DNA of 64,000 nucleotides, taken from positions 1,860,001 to 1,924,000 of the forward strand of contig NZ_CP108882.1 in NCBI RefSeq assembly GCF_036347055.1. The letters run 5' to 3'. The notes beneath the pieces are model-generated. The model searched no databases, had not been told where the DNA came from, and was given only the letters and a program-made list of their open reading frames with translations. Below are positions 47,446 to 56,739 of this stretch, one piece after another; position 1 is the first letter of the stretch; every line of letters starts with the position of its first letter. The position numbers and the translations under genes were made by a program. The stretch comes from Streptomyces sp. NBC_00820 (GTDB taxonomy: Bacteria > Actinomycetota > Actinomycetes > Streptomycetales > Streptomycetaceae).

Positions 47446-48002
47446 GGCCAAGAGGGGGCTCCCGTGGTCGCTGTCTGTGATGCGGTGCGGCTGCCGGCCC
47501 GGAGGATCATGTGTTTCCTCGCGGGGCGCCGTCGCTGCGGTTCGGGGGTTTTTCCGGCCCACCGTCCACGGGCTACCAGGGTATCAGCGCCCGGAGGGGA
47601 TGGCTTCCGGCCACGCTCCGTGCCCGTGTCGGCACGGCTCCCGGCGGTGGCGCGGGCCCCCGCGGCGCCCCGGGCGGGCACCGGCGGCGGGCCCGCGGAC
47701 CTTCACCCGATGCTCACTCGTTCGGCCCACACGGGTTGCCCGGAGGGGCGCGCAGATCATCTACGTGCGTCGTATCCTGCTCGGACACTCGCTGCCGAGC
47801 CCGCCGGACGACGGCACACCCCCGCCCACTCACCCGGAAACGCGAGGGCGCGGCAGTTCGTTGAGCAAGGACTGTCGTGTTGCCTCAGGGCTCGGCGGCT
47901 GCTTTGCTTCACCGCTCAACGACGCACAACAACGACCCCTTGACCGCACCAAGCGACAGCCCCCTGCGCGGGGGTGACGTGGCCGTTCGACTGGAGTTGC
48001 AC
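47446..48002. other. Divergent regulatory spacer, pyrG and GH15 genes
   Basis: This 557-bp spacer includes a very GC-rich palindromic patch (about 47640-47705). Nearer the GH15 start is a less GC-rich stretch (47755-47780, 47905-47945) that may hold a promoter. An in-frame ATG at 47877 extends the GH15 frame, but this looks like leader. No known attenuator was identified. Confidence 0.4.
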
Positions 48003-49805
48003 GTGGCCGGGCGCATCGAAGACTACGCACTCATCGGAGACATGCAGACCGCCGCACTGGTCTGCCGGGACGGCACGGTGGACTGGCTGTGCCTGCCCCG
48101 CTTCGACTCGCATGCCATCTTCGCCGGTCTGCTGGGCACCGAGGAACACGGCTTCTGGCGGCTCGGTCCGGCGCACGCGGCCGACTCGCCGCCGCCCGCG
48201 GCCACCCGGCGCACCTACCGCGGCGACTCGCTGATCCTGGAGTCGGAGTGGGACACCCCGCGCGGCACCGTGCGCGTGACGGATTTCATGCCGCCTCGTG
48301 ACGGCGCCCCGCAGCTGATCCGGATCGTGGAGGGCGTCACCGGCCGGGTCCCGATGCGCTCGGAGCTGCGGATGCGGTTCTCCTACGGCCGCGTGGTGCC
48401 GTGGGTGCACAAGCACGACAACCGGACCGTGGCGGTCGCCGGGCCCGACTCCGTGTGGTTCGACACGGACGCCGAGACCTACGGCAAGGACCTGACGACG
48501 TACTCCGACTTCACGGTCGGCCCGGGTGAGCGGGTGGCGTTCACCATCTCGTGGCAGCCCTCGCACAAGGAGCCGCCGCCGCTGCCCGAGCCGGAAGCCG
48601 CGCTGGAGGCGACGGAGGAGTTCTGGCGCGACTGGGTGGAGCAGTGCACGTACCACGGGCCGTACCGCGAGGCGGTGATCCGCTCGCTGATCACGCTGAA
48701 GGCGCTGACGTACGCCCCCACCGGCGGCATCGTCGCGGCTCCCACCACCTCGCTGCCCGAGGACATCGGCGGGGTGCGCAACTGGGACTACCGCTACACC
48801 TGGCTGCGTGACGCGGCGATCACCCTGTCCTCGCTGCTGCGCACCGGCTACCGCGACGAGGCCCGCGCCTGGCGCGAGTGGCTGCTGCGCGCGGTCGCGG
48901 GCGACCCGGAGAACCTGCAGATCATGTACGGCATCGCCGGCGAGCGCGAGCTGGGCGAGGCGGAGCTGGACTGGCTGCCCGGATACGAGAACTCCAGGCC
49001 CGTACGGGTCGGCAACGGCGCCGCCCACCAGCTCCAGCTGGACGTGTACGGCGAGGTCACCGAGGCCCTGCACCTGGCGCACATGACGGGTCTGGCCCGC
49101 AACGACTACGCCTCCCTGCTCCAGCTGAAGCTGATCCGCTACCTGGAGGACCACTGGCAGGAGCCGGACGAGGGCATCTGGGAGGTGCGCGGCCCGCGCC
49201 GCCAGTTCGTGCACTCCAAGGTGATGGCCTGGGTGGCCGTGGACCGCACCATCAAGCTGATCGAGTCCGGTGCGGTGGACGGTCCGCTGGAGCGCTGGAA
49301 GGAACTGCGCGACGAGATCCACCGCGAGGTGTGCGAGAAGGGCTACGACAAGGAACGCAACACCTTCACGCAGTACTACGGCTCCAAGGAGCTGGACGCC
49401 TCGCTGCTGCTGATCCCGCAGATGGGCTTCCTGCCGCCGGACGACAAGCGGGTGATCGGCACCATCGAGGCGATCCAGCGCGAGCTGTCCACGCCGGACG
49501 GGTTCATCCTGCGCTACCCGACCGACGGCGAGCACGCGGGCGTCGACGGTCTGCCCGGCGACGAGGGGGCCTTCCTGGCCTGTTCGTTCTGGATGGCGGA
49601 CGACCTCGCGATGATCGGCCGCGTGGACGAGGCCCGCCAGCTGTTCGAGAAGCTCCTCGCGCTGCGCAACGACCTCGGACTGCTCGCCGAGGAGTGGGAC
49701 CCGCGCCTGCAGCGCCAGGTCGGCAACTTCCCGCAGGCCTTCAGCCACGTCCCGCTGATCGACACCGCGCTGCGGCTGACCGCCTCGGGCGCGTACGGCG
49801 GCTGA
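48003..49805 (+). CDS. Glycoside hydrolase family 15 protein (trehalase/glucoamylase-like)
   Basis: This 600-residue protein starts at GTG 48003 with GGAG seven bases upstream, giving the family's usual length. It begins VAGRIEDYALIGDMQTAALVCRDGTVDWLCLPRFDS, the N-terminal GH15 domain. The (alpha/alpha)6 catalytic domain includes GGVRNWDYRYTWLRDAA, the motif bearing the general acid region, and GAFLACSFWMADDLA and LGLLAEEWDPRLQRQVGNFPQAFSH with catalytic Glu. No signal peptide is present, so it acts inside the cell. Close actinobacterial homologues are inverting trehalases; a glucoamylase-like role is possible. It ends at a strong terminator. Confidence 0.9.
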   Translation: MAGRIEDYALIGDMQTAALVCRDGTVDWLCLPRFDSHAIFAGLLGTEEHGFWRLGPAHAADSPPPAATRRTYRGDSLILESEWDTPRGTVRVTDFMPPRDGAPQLIRIVEGVTGRVPMRSELRMRFSYGRVVPWVHKHDNRTVAVAGPDSVWFDTDAETYGKDLTTYSDFTVGPGERVAFTISWQPSHKEPPPLPEPEAALEATEEFWRDWVEQCTYHGPYREAVIRSLITLKALTYAPTGGIVAAPTTSLPEDIGGVRNWDYRYTWLRDAAITLSSLLRTGYRDEARAWREWLLRAVAGDPENLQIMYGIAGERELGEAELDWLPGYENSRPVRVGNGAAHQLQLDVYGEVTEALHLAHMTGLARNDYASLLQLKLIRYLEDHWQEPDEGIWEVRGPRRQFVHSKVMAWVAVDRTIKLIESGAVDGPLERWKELRDEIHREVCEKGYDKERNTFTQYYGSKELDASLLLIPQMGFLPPDDKRVIGTIEAIQRELSTPDGFILRYPTDGEHAGVDGLPGDEGAFLACSFWMADDLAMIGRVDEARQLFEKLLALRNDLGLLAEEWDPRLQRQVGNFPQAFSHVPLIDTALRLTASGAYGG

Positions 49806-49833
49806 GCGCGCCGGTCCGTGGCTCACGGGCCCT

Positions 49834-49875
49834 GCCGGACGGGGGCGTCGCACCGGCTGACCGCCCCCGTCCGGC
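49834..49875 (+). terminator. Intrinsic terminator of the GH15 gene
   Basis: Perfect 14-bp arms GCCGGACGGGGGCG (49834-49847) and its complement (49862-49875) enclose a 14-base loop. ACTTT follows. Confidence 0.75.
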
Positions 49876-49927
49876 ACTTTAGGCTTGAGGCGGACATATG
49901 CCCCGTTTTCTTCGGAAGGGGGCGGCC

Positions 49928-51310
49928 ATGGCTCGCCTCTCGAAGGCGCACGCGGCCCTCGCCGCGCTGCGTGAGGATCTGGCCGGCGATGTGCTCGCCC
50001 CGGGGGACGCGGGCTACGACGAGGCCCGTGCCGTCTTCAACGCGATGATCGACCGGCGCCCGGCCGTGATCGCCCAGTGCGCGAACGCCGCCGACGTGGT
50101 CCGTGCGGTGCGCTTCGCGAGAGAGCTGGACCTCCCGGTCGCGGTGCGCGGCGGCGGCCACAGTGTGTCTGGTACCGCCCTGGGCGACGGCGCGCTCGTG
50201 GTGGACCTGCGCCGGATGCACCGGGTGACGGTCGATCCGGCGGCCGAGGCGGTCCGGGTCGAGGGCGGGGCCACGATGAGCCATCTGGACCGGGCCACCG
50301 AGCCGTACGGTCTCGCCACGACCGGCGGCCGGGTCTCGACCACCGGCGTCGGCGGCTTCGTCCTCGGCGGCGGCACCGGCTGGCTGGACCGCGTCTTCGG
50401 GCTCGCCGTCGACAACCTCCTGGGCGTGGAGCTGGTGACCGCGGACGCGCGGCGGGTGCACGCGAGCGCCGACGAGAATCCCGAGCTGTTCTGGGCGCTG
50501 CACGGCGGCGGCGGCAACTTCGGTGTCGCCACCGCGCTCACCCTGGAACTGCACGAGCTGCCGGAGTTCTCCATCGCCCTGCTGCTGTACCCGCCGGCCG
50601 CCGGCCCGGACGCGGTCCGCGCCTTCCGCGAGCTGATCCGCACCGGCCCCGACGAGGTGGGCGGGGCCGCGCTGTACATCACCGGGCCGCCCGAGGAGTT
50701 CGTCCCGGAGCACCTGGTGGGGCGGCTGGTGTGCGGGGTGCTGGCGACCTACGCGGGCGGCGAGGAGGAGCTGCGCAGGCTGGCCGGGCCGCTGCTGGCG
50801 CTGCCGCACGAGGGCGAGGTGGTCGGGACGCTGCCGTACGCGGACGTGCAGTGCATGATCGACGATCCGCCCGGGATGCGGAACTACTGGTCGGCCGAGT
50901 ACCTGACCGGGCTGCCCGACGCGTGGGTGGACCTGTACTGCGCCCGGGCGGAGAGCATGCCCGTTCCGACCCCCACCCGGCATGTGCTGTTCCCGCAGGG
51001 CGGGGCGATCGCCGCCGGTCCGCACACGTACCCGGTGCCCTACCGGGACGCCCCCTGGGTGGTGCATCCCTTCGGTGTCTGGGAGGACCCGGCCGACGAC
51101 GAACGGGCGGTCGCCTGGGTGCGGGACGTCCGCGCCGACGCGCGTCCGTGGCGGACCGGGGACGTGTACCTGAACTTCATCGGCGACGAGGGCCCCGAGC
51201 GGGTGAGCGCGGGGATGGGCGCCGGGAACATGCTGCGGCTGGAGAAGGTGAAGCGGGCGTACGACCCCGACAACGTGTTCCGCTTCAACCACAACATCCG
51301 GCCCCTGTAG
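49928..51310 (+). CDS. FAD-linked oxidoreductase, berberine-bridge family
   Basis: This 460-residue protein starts at ATG 49928 with AAGGGGG upstream. The FAD-binding PCMH fold has VAVRGGGHSVSG with the His that usually forms the 8-alpha-histidyl-FAD bond, then TTGGRVSTTGVGGFVLGGGTGWL. The second covalent Cys seen in bicovalent flavoproteins is replaced here (GLAVDNLL), so a single covalent link is likely. A BBE domain ends the protein (VKRAYDPDNVFRFNHNIRPL). It has no secretion signal. It probably oxidises an alcohol or sugar using oxygen; the substrate is unknown. Confidence 0.88.
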   Translation: MARLSKAHAALAALREDLAGDVLAPGDAGYDEARAVFNAMIDRRPAVIAQCANAADVVRAVRFARELDLPVAVRGGGHSVSGTALGDGALVVDLRRMHRVTVDPAAEAVRVEGGATMSHLDRATEPYGLATTGGRVSTTGVGGFVLGGGTGWLDRVFGLAVDNLLGVELVTADARRVHASADENPELFWALHGGGGNFGVATALTLELHELPEFSIALLLYPPAAGPDAVRAFRELIRTGPDEVGGAALYITGPPEEFVPEHLVGRLVCGVLATYAGGEEELRRLAGPLLALPHEGEVVGTLPYADVQCMIDDPPGMRNYWSAEYLTGLPDAWVDLYCARAESMPVPTPTRHVLFPQGGAIAAGPHTYPVPYRDAPWVVHPFGVWEDPADDERAVAWVRDVRADARPWRTGDVYLNFIGDEGPERVSAGMGAGNMLRLEKVKRAYDPDNVFRFNHNIRPL

Positions 51311-51360
51311 CGGGCGGCCGGAGCTGTCGTCGGGACGTTCTCGCAGGTAGCGTCCGCTGC

Positions 51361-53022
51361 ATGGACAGCGGTACGGCGAGCGGAGCCGCCACTCAGGATG
51401 CCGGGATCACGGTCCGGCGGGCCCTGGAGCTGCCGGGGCTGCGCAGCGGGCTGCCGGAGATCCTGGCGGGCGCCGACCGGCTGGACCGCACCGTGCGCTG
51501 GGTGCACGCGGGCGAGGTGCCGAACATCGCGTCGCTGCTCAAGGGCGGCGAACTGCTGCTGACCACCGGCTACGGCGTGGGCACGCGCCCGGCGGAGCAG
51601 CGGGCGTTCGTGCGCACGCTCGCCGAGCGGGGCATCGCGGCCCTGGTGGTGGAGCTGGGCCCGCGCTTCACCCGGCTGCCCGCGGCCCTGGTGGACACCG
51701 CGCGCGGCGCCGGGCTGCCGCTGGTGCAGCTGCACCGCGAGGTGCCGTTCGTGGCCGTCACCGAGGAGATCCACACCGAGATCGTCAACGGGCACTACGC
51801 GCTGCTGCAACGGGCGGAGGAGGTGCACCGGCGGTGCACCGAGGCGCTGCTGGGCGGGGGCGGGGTGCCGCAGGTGCTGGACATCCTGGCCGGCTTCAGC
51901 GCCAACCCGGTGTTCCTGGAGACGGCGGACGGCCGGCTGCTGTACGCCGCCGGGCCCGGCCCCGAGGGCGCGGATCCGCTTCAGGTGTGGGAGGGACTGC
52001 GGGGACCGCACAAGGACGTGCCGCCGCTGGCCGGTTCGGTGCTCGTGGACGTGCCGGGCGGCGGGCCGGGCGGCGGCCCCGGTGCGGGGCCGGGGGCGGT
52101 GCGGGCCCGGCTGGTGCTGCTGCCGGTGCGGGCGCCGCTGGCTCCGGTGCACCGGATCGCCGCCGAGCGGGCCGCGGGGATCCTGGCCGTGGTGCTGATG
52201 CAGGCCCGTCAGGAGGAGGAGCTGGCGGCGCGCGGCCGGGGCGATTTCCTCACCGACCTGGCCGAGGGCCGGATCACCGCCGAGGCCGCCCCGGCGCAGG
52301 CCCGCGTCCTGGGCTTCAAGCCCGGCGACAGCCCGCTGCTGCCGGTGGTCATGCGGGTCGGGGATTCCCTCTCGCCGGGCGGGGGCTGGGCGGTGCTGGC
52401 GCGCGCGGTGGGCGAGGAGCTGGCCGCGGTGGGGGTGCCGGTGCTGCTGGGCGTGCGGCCGGTCGAGGGCCGGGTGCCGGTGCTGCTGGGGCTGCGCGCG
52501 GAGGCGGAGCGGCCGGCGGTCGCCGACCGGGTGGCGGCGGCCCTGAGGGCGGGTGTGGAGCGGGCGGGGATGCGGCGCCCCGGTTCCCCGCCGCCGGTCG
52601 TGGTGGTCGGCGTCGCGGGCGGGTGGGCTGCCGCGTCGGCGGGGCTGCGGCACGCGGCGGAGACGGCGGCCGCGGCGCAGGGGCTGCCCGACCGGCCCTG
52701 GTACGACGCCCGCCGCCTCGACACCGATCTGCTGCTGTGGCGGCTGCGCGGCCACCCGGACCTCGCGGCCTTCGTGGACCGGGCGATCGGCCCGCTGCGC
52801 GACCACGACCACCGCGCCAAGCCGCCGCTGCTGCCCACCCTGGAGACCTACCTCGCCCACGCGGGCCGCAAGGCCGAGACCGCCCGCGAACTGCACCTCA
52901 ACCGCCAGACCCTCTACAACCGGCTCGCCCGCATAGGCGAGTTGCTGGGCACCGACCTCGACGACCCGCAGACGGTCCTGGCGTTGAGCCTCGCCCTGCG
53001 CGCACGCCGGCACGTGCCGTAG
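51361..53022 (+). CDS. PucR-family transcriptional regulator
   Basis: This 553-residue protein starts at ATG 51361. An N-terminal PucR domain (about 10-130, ITVRRALELPGLRSGLPEILAG with VRWVHAGE and LLLTTGYG) is followed by a GGDEF-like middle region and a C-terminal PucR helix-turn-helix (about 490-550: LETYLAHAGRKAETARELHLNRQTLYNRLARIGELLGTDLDDPQ). PucR regulators respond to purines or other metabolites, and homologues control catabolic genes. The downstream target is unknown. A MITE-like element starts 21 bp after its stop. Confidence 0.88.
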   Translation: MDSGTASGAATQDAGITVRRALELPGLRSGLPEILAGADRLDRTVRWVHAGEVPNIASLLKGGELLLTTGYGVGTRPAEQRAFVRTLAERGIAALVVELGPRFTRLPAALVDTARGAGLPLVQLHREVPFVAVTEEIHTEIVNGHYALLQRAEEVHRRCTEALLGGGGVPQVLDILAGFSANPVFLETADGRLLYAAGPGPEGADPLQVWEGLRGPHKDVPPLAGSVLVDVPGGGPGGGPGAGPGAVRARLVLLPVRAPLAPVHRIAAERAAGILAVVLMQARQEEELAARGRGDFLTDLAEGRITAEAAPAQARVLGFKPGDSPLLPVVMRVGDSLSPGGGWAVLARAVGEELAAVGVPVLLGVRPVEGRVPVLLGLRAEAERPAVADRVAAALRAGVERAGMRRPGSPPPVVVVGVAGGWAAASAGLRHAAETAAAAQGLPDRPWYDARRLDTDLLLWRLRGHPDLAAFVDRAIGPLRDHDHRAKPPLLPTLETYLAHAGRKAETARELHLNRQTLYNRLARIGELLGTDLDDPQTVLALSLALRARRHVP

Positions 53023-53043
53023 GACGACCTGGGGCCTGGCGCT

Positions 53044-53211
53044 CTAGGGGGTGTCGTTTGGATCAGTTCGGGTCCGCGACGCCCGGCACGGCACGTCGCC
53101 GCGTTGTCGGATCAGCCGAGTACGTCCGGTACGCGGCAGATCCTCCGCCTTGCGAGGCACCGCACCGGACGCCGCGGCCTGATCCGACCTGATCCAAACG
53201 ACACCCCCTAG
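53044..53211. mobile_element. MITE-like element with 23-bp perfect terminal inverted repeats
   Basis: Perfect 23-bp arms occupy 53044-53066 and 53189-53211. Each begins with the palindromic tetranucleotide CTAG, the likely target duplication, followed by GGGGTGTCGTTTGGATCAG-type ends. Similarity continues inward for about 40 bp with mismatches, so the whole 168 bp can fold back. It has no ORF. The TIR ends and CTAG/TA target suggest an IS5-type origin. It lies between convergent genes; the right-hand CTAG supplies the glycosyltransferase stop codon (53208-53210). Confidence 0.75.
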
Positions 53212-54344
53212 GCCAGCGGTCTGGGCTGGGTCAATTCGTCGTACACGCTGAGGACTTGAGCCACCGCCTCGTCCTCGGTCGGCCAGCCGGCGGCCTGTCG
53301 CGCGCCCCGCTCCCGGAGCAGTTCGAGCCGCCCGGGGTCCGCGAGCAGTCGTACGACCGTGTCCGCGAGGGCCTTCGCGTCTCCGTACGGGACGAGCTCG
53401 GCCCCGTCGCCGACGAGGTCCGGGACTCCCCCGACAGCGGTGGCGACGAGCGGCACGCGCGCGTGGAGCGCTTCCTGGGCCAGCACGGAGCGGGACTCCC
53501 ACCTGCTGGTCAGCAGCGCCAGATCGGCGGCGGCGAGCAGTTCCGGCACGTCGTCGCGGGTGCCGAGGAGCCGGACCGGCAACTCCTCGTCCTCGATCCG
53601 CCGTTGCAGCTCCGGCCGCAGCGGCCCCTCCCCCGCGACGACGACCAGCGGCATCGGGTCCAGTGCCCGCCAGGTCCGGGCCGCGTCCAGCAGGACGTCG
53701 TAGCCGCGGTGCCGGTCGAGGGAGCCGACCGCCATGAGCAACGGGCGTCCGATGGCGCCGAGTTCGGCCCGGATCTTGGGGCGCAGCCGGTCGGGGTCGT
53801 CGGCGTCGGCCGGTTGGCGCCGGCCCGGCAGGGCCACGGCGCCGAGCCGGGCGTCCCGCGCGCCCGTGCGGCGGGCCCGGTCCACCAGGTCGGAGGTGGT
53901 GCCCAGCACCACGGCGGCCGTCCGCGCCACGCGCCGCTCCAGCAGGCGCAGCAGATGGGCCCGCGCGCCCTCGGCATGTGCCCGGTTGTGCCAGGTGACC
54001 ACCAGCGGGGTGGTGCGGCCTCCGAGGGCCAGCACGGCGCGGAAGGAGGCGTGCAGCCCGTGCGCGTGGACCAGGTCGGCGTGGGCGCAGGCCGCCCGGA
54101 GCGCGGCCACGGAGGCCGGGTCGCTGCTGCGGGGGACGTGGACGTGCTCGGCGCCGGCCCCGGTGAAGTCGTAGGCCCGGTCGGCCTCGGCGGGAGCGCA
54201 CACGGTGACCCTCACGCCCCGGGCGACGAGCCCGTCCGCCAGGGAGCGCACGTGCGCGCTGCTGCCGGCGTTGCCCCCGCCCAGCACCTGCACGGTGCGC
54301 AGCGGCGACAGGCCGTGCGGTGCGTTGCTGCTCACGGGGCTCAC
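53208..54344 (-). CDS. Glycosyltransferase, GT4 family
   Basis: This 378-residue protein is taken from GTG 54344, which has AGGAG about 10 bases upstream. A longer start at 54380 is possible. The N-terminal VQVLGGGNAGSSAHVRSLADGL is the donor-fold start. DLVHAHGLHASFRAVLA and VVTWHNRAHAEG follow. The C-terminal GT-B half has LMAVGSLDRHRGYDVLLDAA and RWESRSVLAQEALHARVPLVATAVGGVPDLVG, with the conserved Glu-x7-Glu-like region. It would transfer a sugar to a lipid or glycan. The stop codon TAG comes from the CTAG flank of the mobile element, so the natural end is preserved or slightly altered. Confidence 0.88.
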   Translation of the reverse strand: MSPVSSNAPHGLSPLRTVQVLGGGNAGSSAHVRSLADGLVARGVRVTVCAPAEADRAYDFTGAGAEHVHVPRSSDPASVAALRAACAHADLVHAHGLHASFRAVLALGGRTTPLVVTWHNRAHAEGARAHLLRLLERRVARTAAVVLGTTSDLVDRARRTGARDARLGAVALPGRRQPADADDPDRLRPKIRAELGAIGRPLLMAVGSLDRHRGYDVLLDAARTWRALDPMPLVVVAGEGPLRPELQRRIEDEELPVRLLGTRDDVPELLAAADLALLTSRWESRSVLAQEALHARVPLVATAVGGVPDLVGDGAELVPYGDAKALADTVVRLLADPGRLELLRERGARQAAGWPTEDEAVAQVLSVYDELTQPRPLA

Positions 54345-54766
54345 GGGGCCGGGGCTCCTGGCTAGGCGCGGGAAGGACACGAGGGAACGTACAGAAGGTA
54401 GCGGGCAAAAAGAGGGGGAAGGACGTACCGCGCGCGCCTCTCGCGCGGACCGCGTTCCCTGCCAAGCATGCCAGGACGTACGGCCGTTCCGGGAAACGCG
54501 GGGAGTGGCACAGCGCGGCAGGCGGGGGCAATGCGCCGCAGCACGTCACTCACACGGGTGAAGCAATGCCCTGCCCGGCCGAACGGCGTCGCACCCGTAC
54601 CGCGAGGTCAGCGGCGCGCAGGGGCCGCGCCCGTGCCCTCACCCGGTCCTCGCACGCGCCGTACGCCCACGCGATCCCGGCAGCCGGCGACGGCCACCGA
54701 CACGACGGCACGGCCGAGGACGGCACGCGCGCCCACCGGCCGCACAGGACGGGGCGGCACAGTCCC
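54345..54766. other. Spacer between glycosyltransferase and recN
   Basis: About 420 bp with no convincing gene, tRNA or operator. Long GC-rich open frames cross it but lack ribosome sites and conserved motifs. Confidence 0.5.
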
Positions 54767-54820
54767 GTGGTTCTCGTGGTTCTCGTGGTACTCGCAGCTC
54801 TCGCAGTTCTCTTAGTTCTC
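54767..54820. repeat. Six tandem 9-bp repeats spanning the recN stop codon
   Basis: Units 54767-54775, 54776-54784, 54785-54793, 54794-54802, 54803-54811 and 54812-54820 share a G/C-x-x-x-TTCTC core. The last unit contains the recN stop (TAA on the minus strand, 54812-54814). Read on past the stop in the recN frame, they would encode repeated Glu-Asn-Cys/His triplets. Confidence 0.8.
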
Positions 54821-56542
54821 GCCCCGGGCCGTGGCCAGCAGTTCCTCCGCGTGGGCCCGGGCCGTCTCGGAGTCCTCCTGGCCGGCCAGCATCCGGGACA
54901 GCTCGCGGACGCGTTCCTCGCCCTCCAGGACCTTCACGCCGGACCGGGTGACCGTGCCGTCGTTGGTCTTCTCGACCAGCAGCTGCCGGTCGGCGAAGGC
55001 GGCGACCTGGGGAAGGTGGGTGACGACGACGACCTGCGCGGTCCGGGCGAGCTTCGCCAGGCGGCGTCCGATCTCGACCGCGGCCTTGCCGCCGACGCCG
55101 GCGTCGACCTCGTCGAAGAGATAGGTCGGCACCGGGTCGGTGCCCGCGAACACGACCTCCACGGCGAGCATCACACGGGACAGCTCACCACCGGACGCGC
55201 CCTTGGCGATGGGCCGCGGCGGGGCGCCCGGGTGCGGGGCGAGCAACAGCTCGACCTCGTCCACGCCCGAGGGCCCGTAGGCGACCGTGCGGCCGCCGAC
55301 CTCGACGCCTTCGGGGTCCTCGGTCTGCCGGATGTCGAAGGACACGCGCGCGTGGGGCATCGCCAGCGAGGCCAGCTCTGCGGTCACGGCGGCGGCGAAC
55401 CGCTCCGCGGCCTCCGTCCGGGCGTCCGTCAACGCCTGTGCCAGACCGCCCAGTTCGGCACGGAGTACGTCCCGTTCGGCGGCCAGTTCGCCGATCCGCT
55501 CGTCGTCGCCGTCCAGCTCGGTCAGCCGCGCGGCGCTCTGCTCGGCCCAGGCGAGGACGGCGGCGACGTCGGCGCCGTACTTGCGGGTGAGGGCGGTCAG
55601 CGCGGCCCTGCGCTCCTCTACGGCTGCGAGCCGCCGCGGGTCGGCGTCCAGGTCGTCGGCGTACCCGGCCAGCTCACCGGACACGTCACCGAGCAGGATC
55701 CCGATCTCGCCGATCCGGTCGGCGAGCACGGCCAGCTCGGGGTCGTGGGAGCGGACGGCCTCCAGGGCCCGGTGGGCGCCCGCGACGAGCGTCGCGGCGT
55801 CGATCCCCTCGGGGTCCTCGGGGTCTCCGGCGAGCGCGCCGTGCGCGGCGGTCGCGGCGGACGACAGCGCCTCGGCGTGCCCGAGCCGCTCCGCCTCCTC
55901 CGCCAGCTCGGCGTCCTCCCCGGCGCGCGGCTCGACCCCGGCGATCTCGTCGAGGCCGTAGCGCAGCATGTCGGCTTCCTGGGCACGCTCACGCGCGCGC
56001 GTGACGATCTCCTCCAGCTCGGCGGAGACGGCCCGCAGCCGCCGGTAGGCCTCGGTGTACTCGGCCAGCGGCTTCGCGACGGCGGCCCCGGCGTACCGGT
56101 CGAGCGCCTGCCGCTGCCGGGACAGCTTCAGCAGCCCCTGCTGGTCGGTCTGCCCGTGTACGGCCACCAGGTCGTCGGCCAGCTCGGACAGCAGCCCCAC
56201 GGGCACGCTGCGCCCGCCCAGGTGGGCCCGCGACCGGCCCTCGGCGGAGACGGTGCGGCTGATCAGCAGGGCACCGTCGTCCAGCTCGGCCCCGGCCTCC
56301 TCGGCCCGTAGGACGGCGGCGGCGTCAGCGGGTACGGCGATCCGCCCCTCGACCACCGCCTTCTCGGCCCCGAGCCGCACGAGCGCCGGGTCGGCCCGGC
56401 CGCCGAGCAGCAGGCCCAGGCTCGTGACCACCATGGTCTTGCCCGCACCTGTCTCACCGGTGACCGCGGTGAACCCCGGCGACAGCTCGACGACGGCATC
56501 GTCAATGACCCCGAGCGACCGTATCCGCATCTCCTCCAACAC
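54812..56542 (-). CDS. recN: DNA repair protein RecN
   Basis: This 576-residue SMC-like ATPase is taken from GTG 56542; ATG 56530 is also possible. The N-terminal Walker A is AVTGETGAGKTMVV (26-39). LGGRSVPVGLLSELADDLVAVHGQTDQQ is the RecN signature. A long Ala/Glu/Leu-rich coiled-coil middle (about 150-385) precedes the ABC signature KGASGGELSR and the Walker B/D-loop TYLFDEVDAGVGGKAAVEIG. It organises DNA ends in double-strand-break repair. It ends in ARGEN directly before the 9-bp repeats. No LexA box is recognised upstream. Confidence 0.95.
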   Translation of the reverse strand: MLEEMRIRSLGVIDDAVVELSPGFTAVTGETGAGKTMVVTSLGLLLGGRADPALVRLGAEKAVVEGRIAVPADAAAVLRAEEAGAELDDGALLISRTVSAEGRSRAHLGGRSVPVGLLSELADDLVAVHGQTDQQGLLKLSRQRQALDRYAGAAVAKPLAEYTEAYRRLRAVSAELEEIVTRARERAQEADMLRYGLDEIAGVEPRAGEDAELAEEAERLGHAEALSSAATAAHGALAGDPEDPEGIDAATLVAGAHRALEAVRSHDPELAVLADRIGEIGILLGDVSGELAGYADDLDADPRRLAAVEERRAALTALTRKYGADVAAVLAWAEQSAARLTELDGDDERIGELAAERDVLRAELGGLAQALTDARTEAAERFAAAVTAELASLAMPHARVSFDIRQTEDPEGVEVGGRTVAYGPSGVDEVELLLAPHPGAPPRPIAKGASGGELSRVMLAVEVVFAGTDPVPTYLFDEVDAGVGGKAAVEIGRRLAKLARTAQVVVVTHLPQVAAFADRQLLVEKTNDGTVTRSGVKVLEGEERVRELSRMLAGQEDSETARAHAEELLATARGEN

Positions 56543-56600
56543 GGAACAGACCATACGAGGTCCAGGGCGGTGAGCGCACATAGGGCGCCGATGTCACTCC

Positions 56601-56666
56601 GAGGGGGTCCCCTCCAAGGGGCCCCCTCCAAGGGGGGCCACCCCTGAGGGGGGCCACCCCGAGGGG
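56601..56666. repeat. Low-complexity GGGG/CCCC hairpin patch between nadK and recN
   Basis: Alternating GGGG and CCCC runs (GGGGTCCCCTCC, AAGGGGCCCCCTCC, AAGGGGGGCCACCCC, repeated) allow multiple overlapping hairpins. The patch lies in the 197-bp spacer between the leftward nadK end and recN start. Confidence 0.6.
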
Positions 56667-56739
56667 CGCGCGCAACCGCGCGACAAGCCGCGGCGGGAGC
56701 CGCGGCCGCCGATACACCTCGGCGCGCCCCCGTGATCCG

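Noticed and set aside
56543..56739. LexA box upstream of recN
   Set aside because: recN is SOS-regulated in many bacteria, but no GAAC-N4-GTTC motif is present in the spacer; the GGGG/CCCC patch dominates it.
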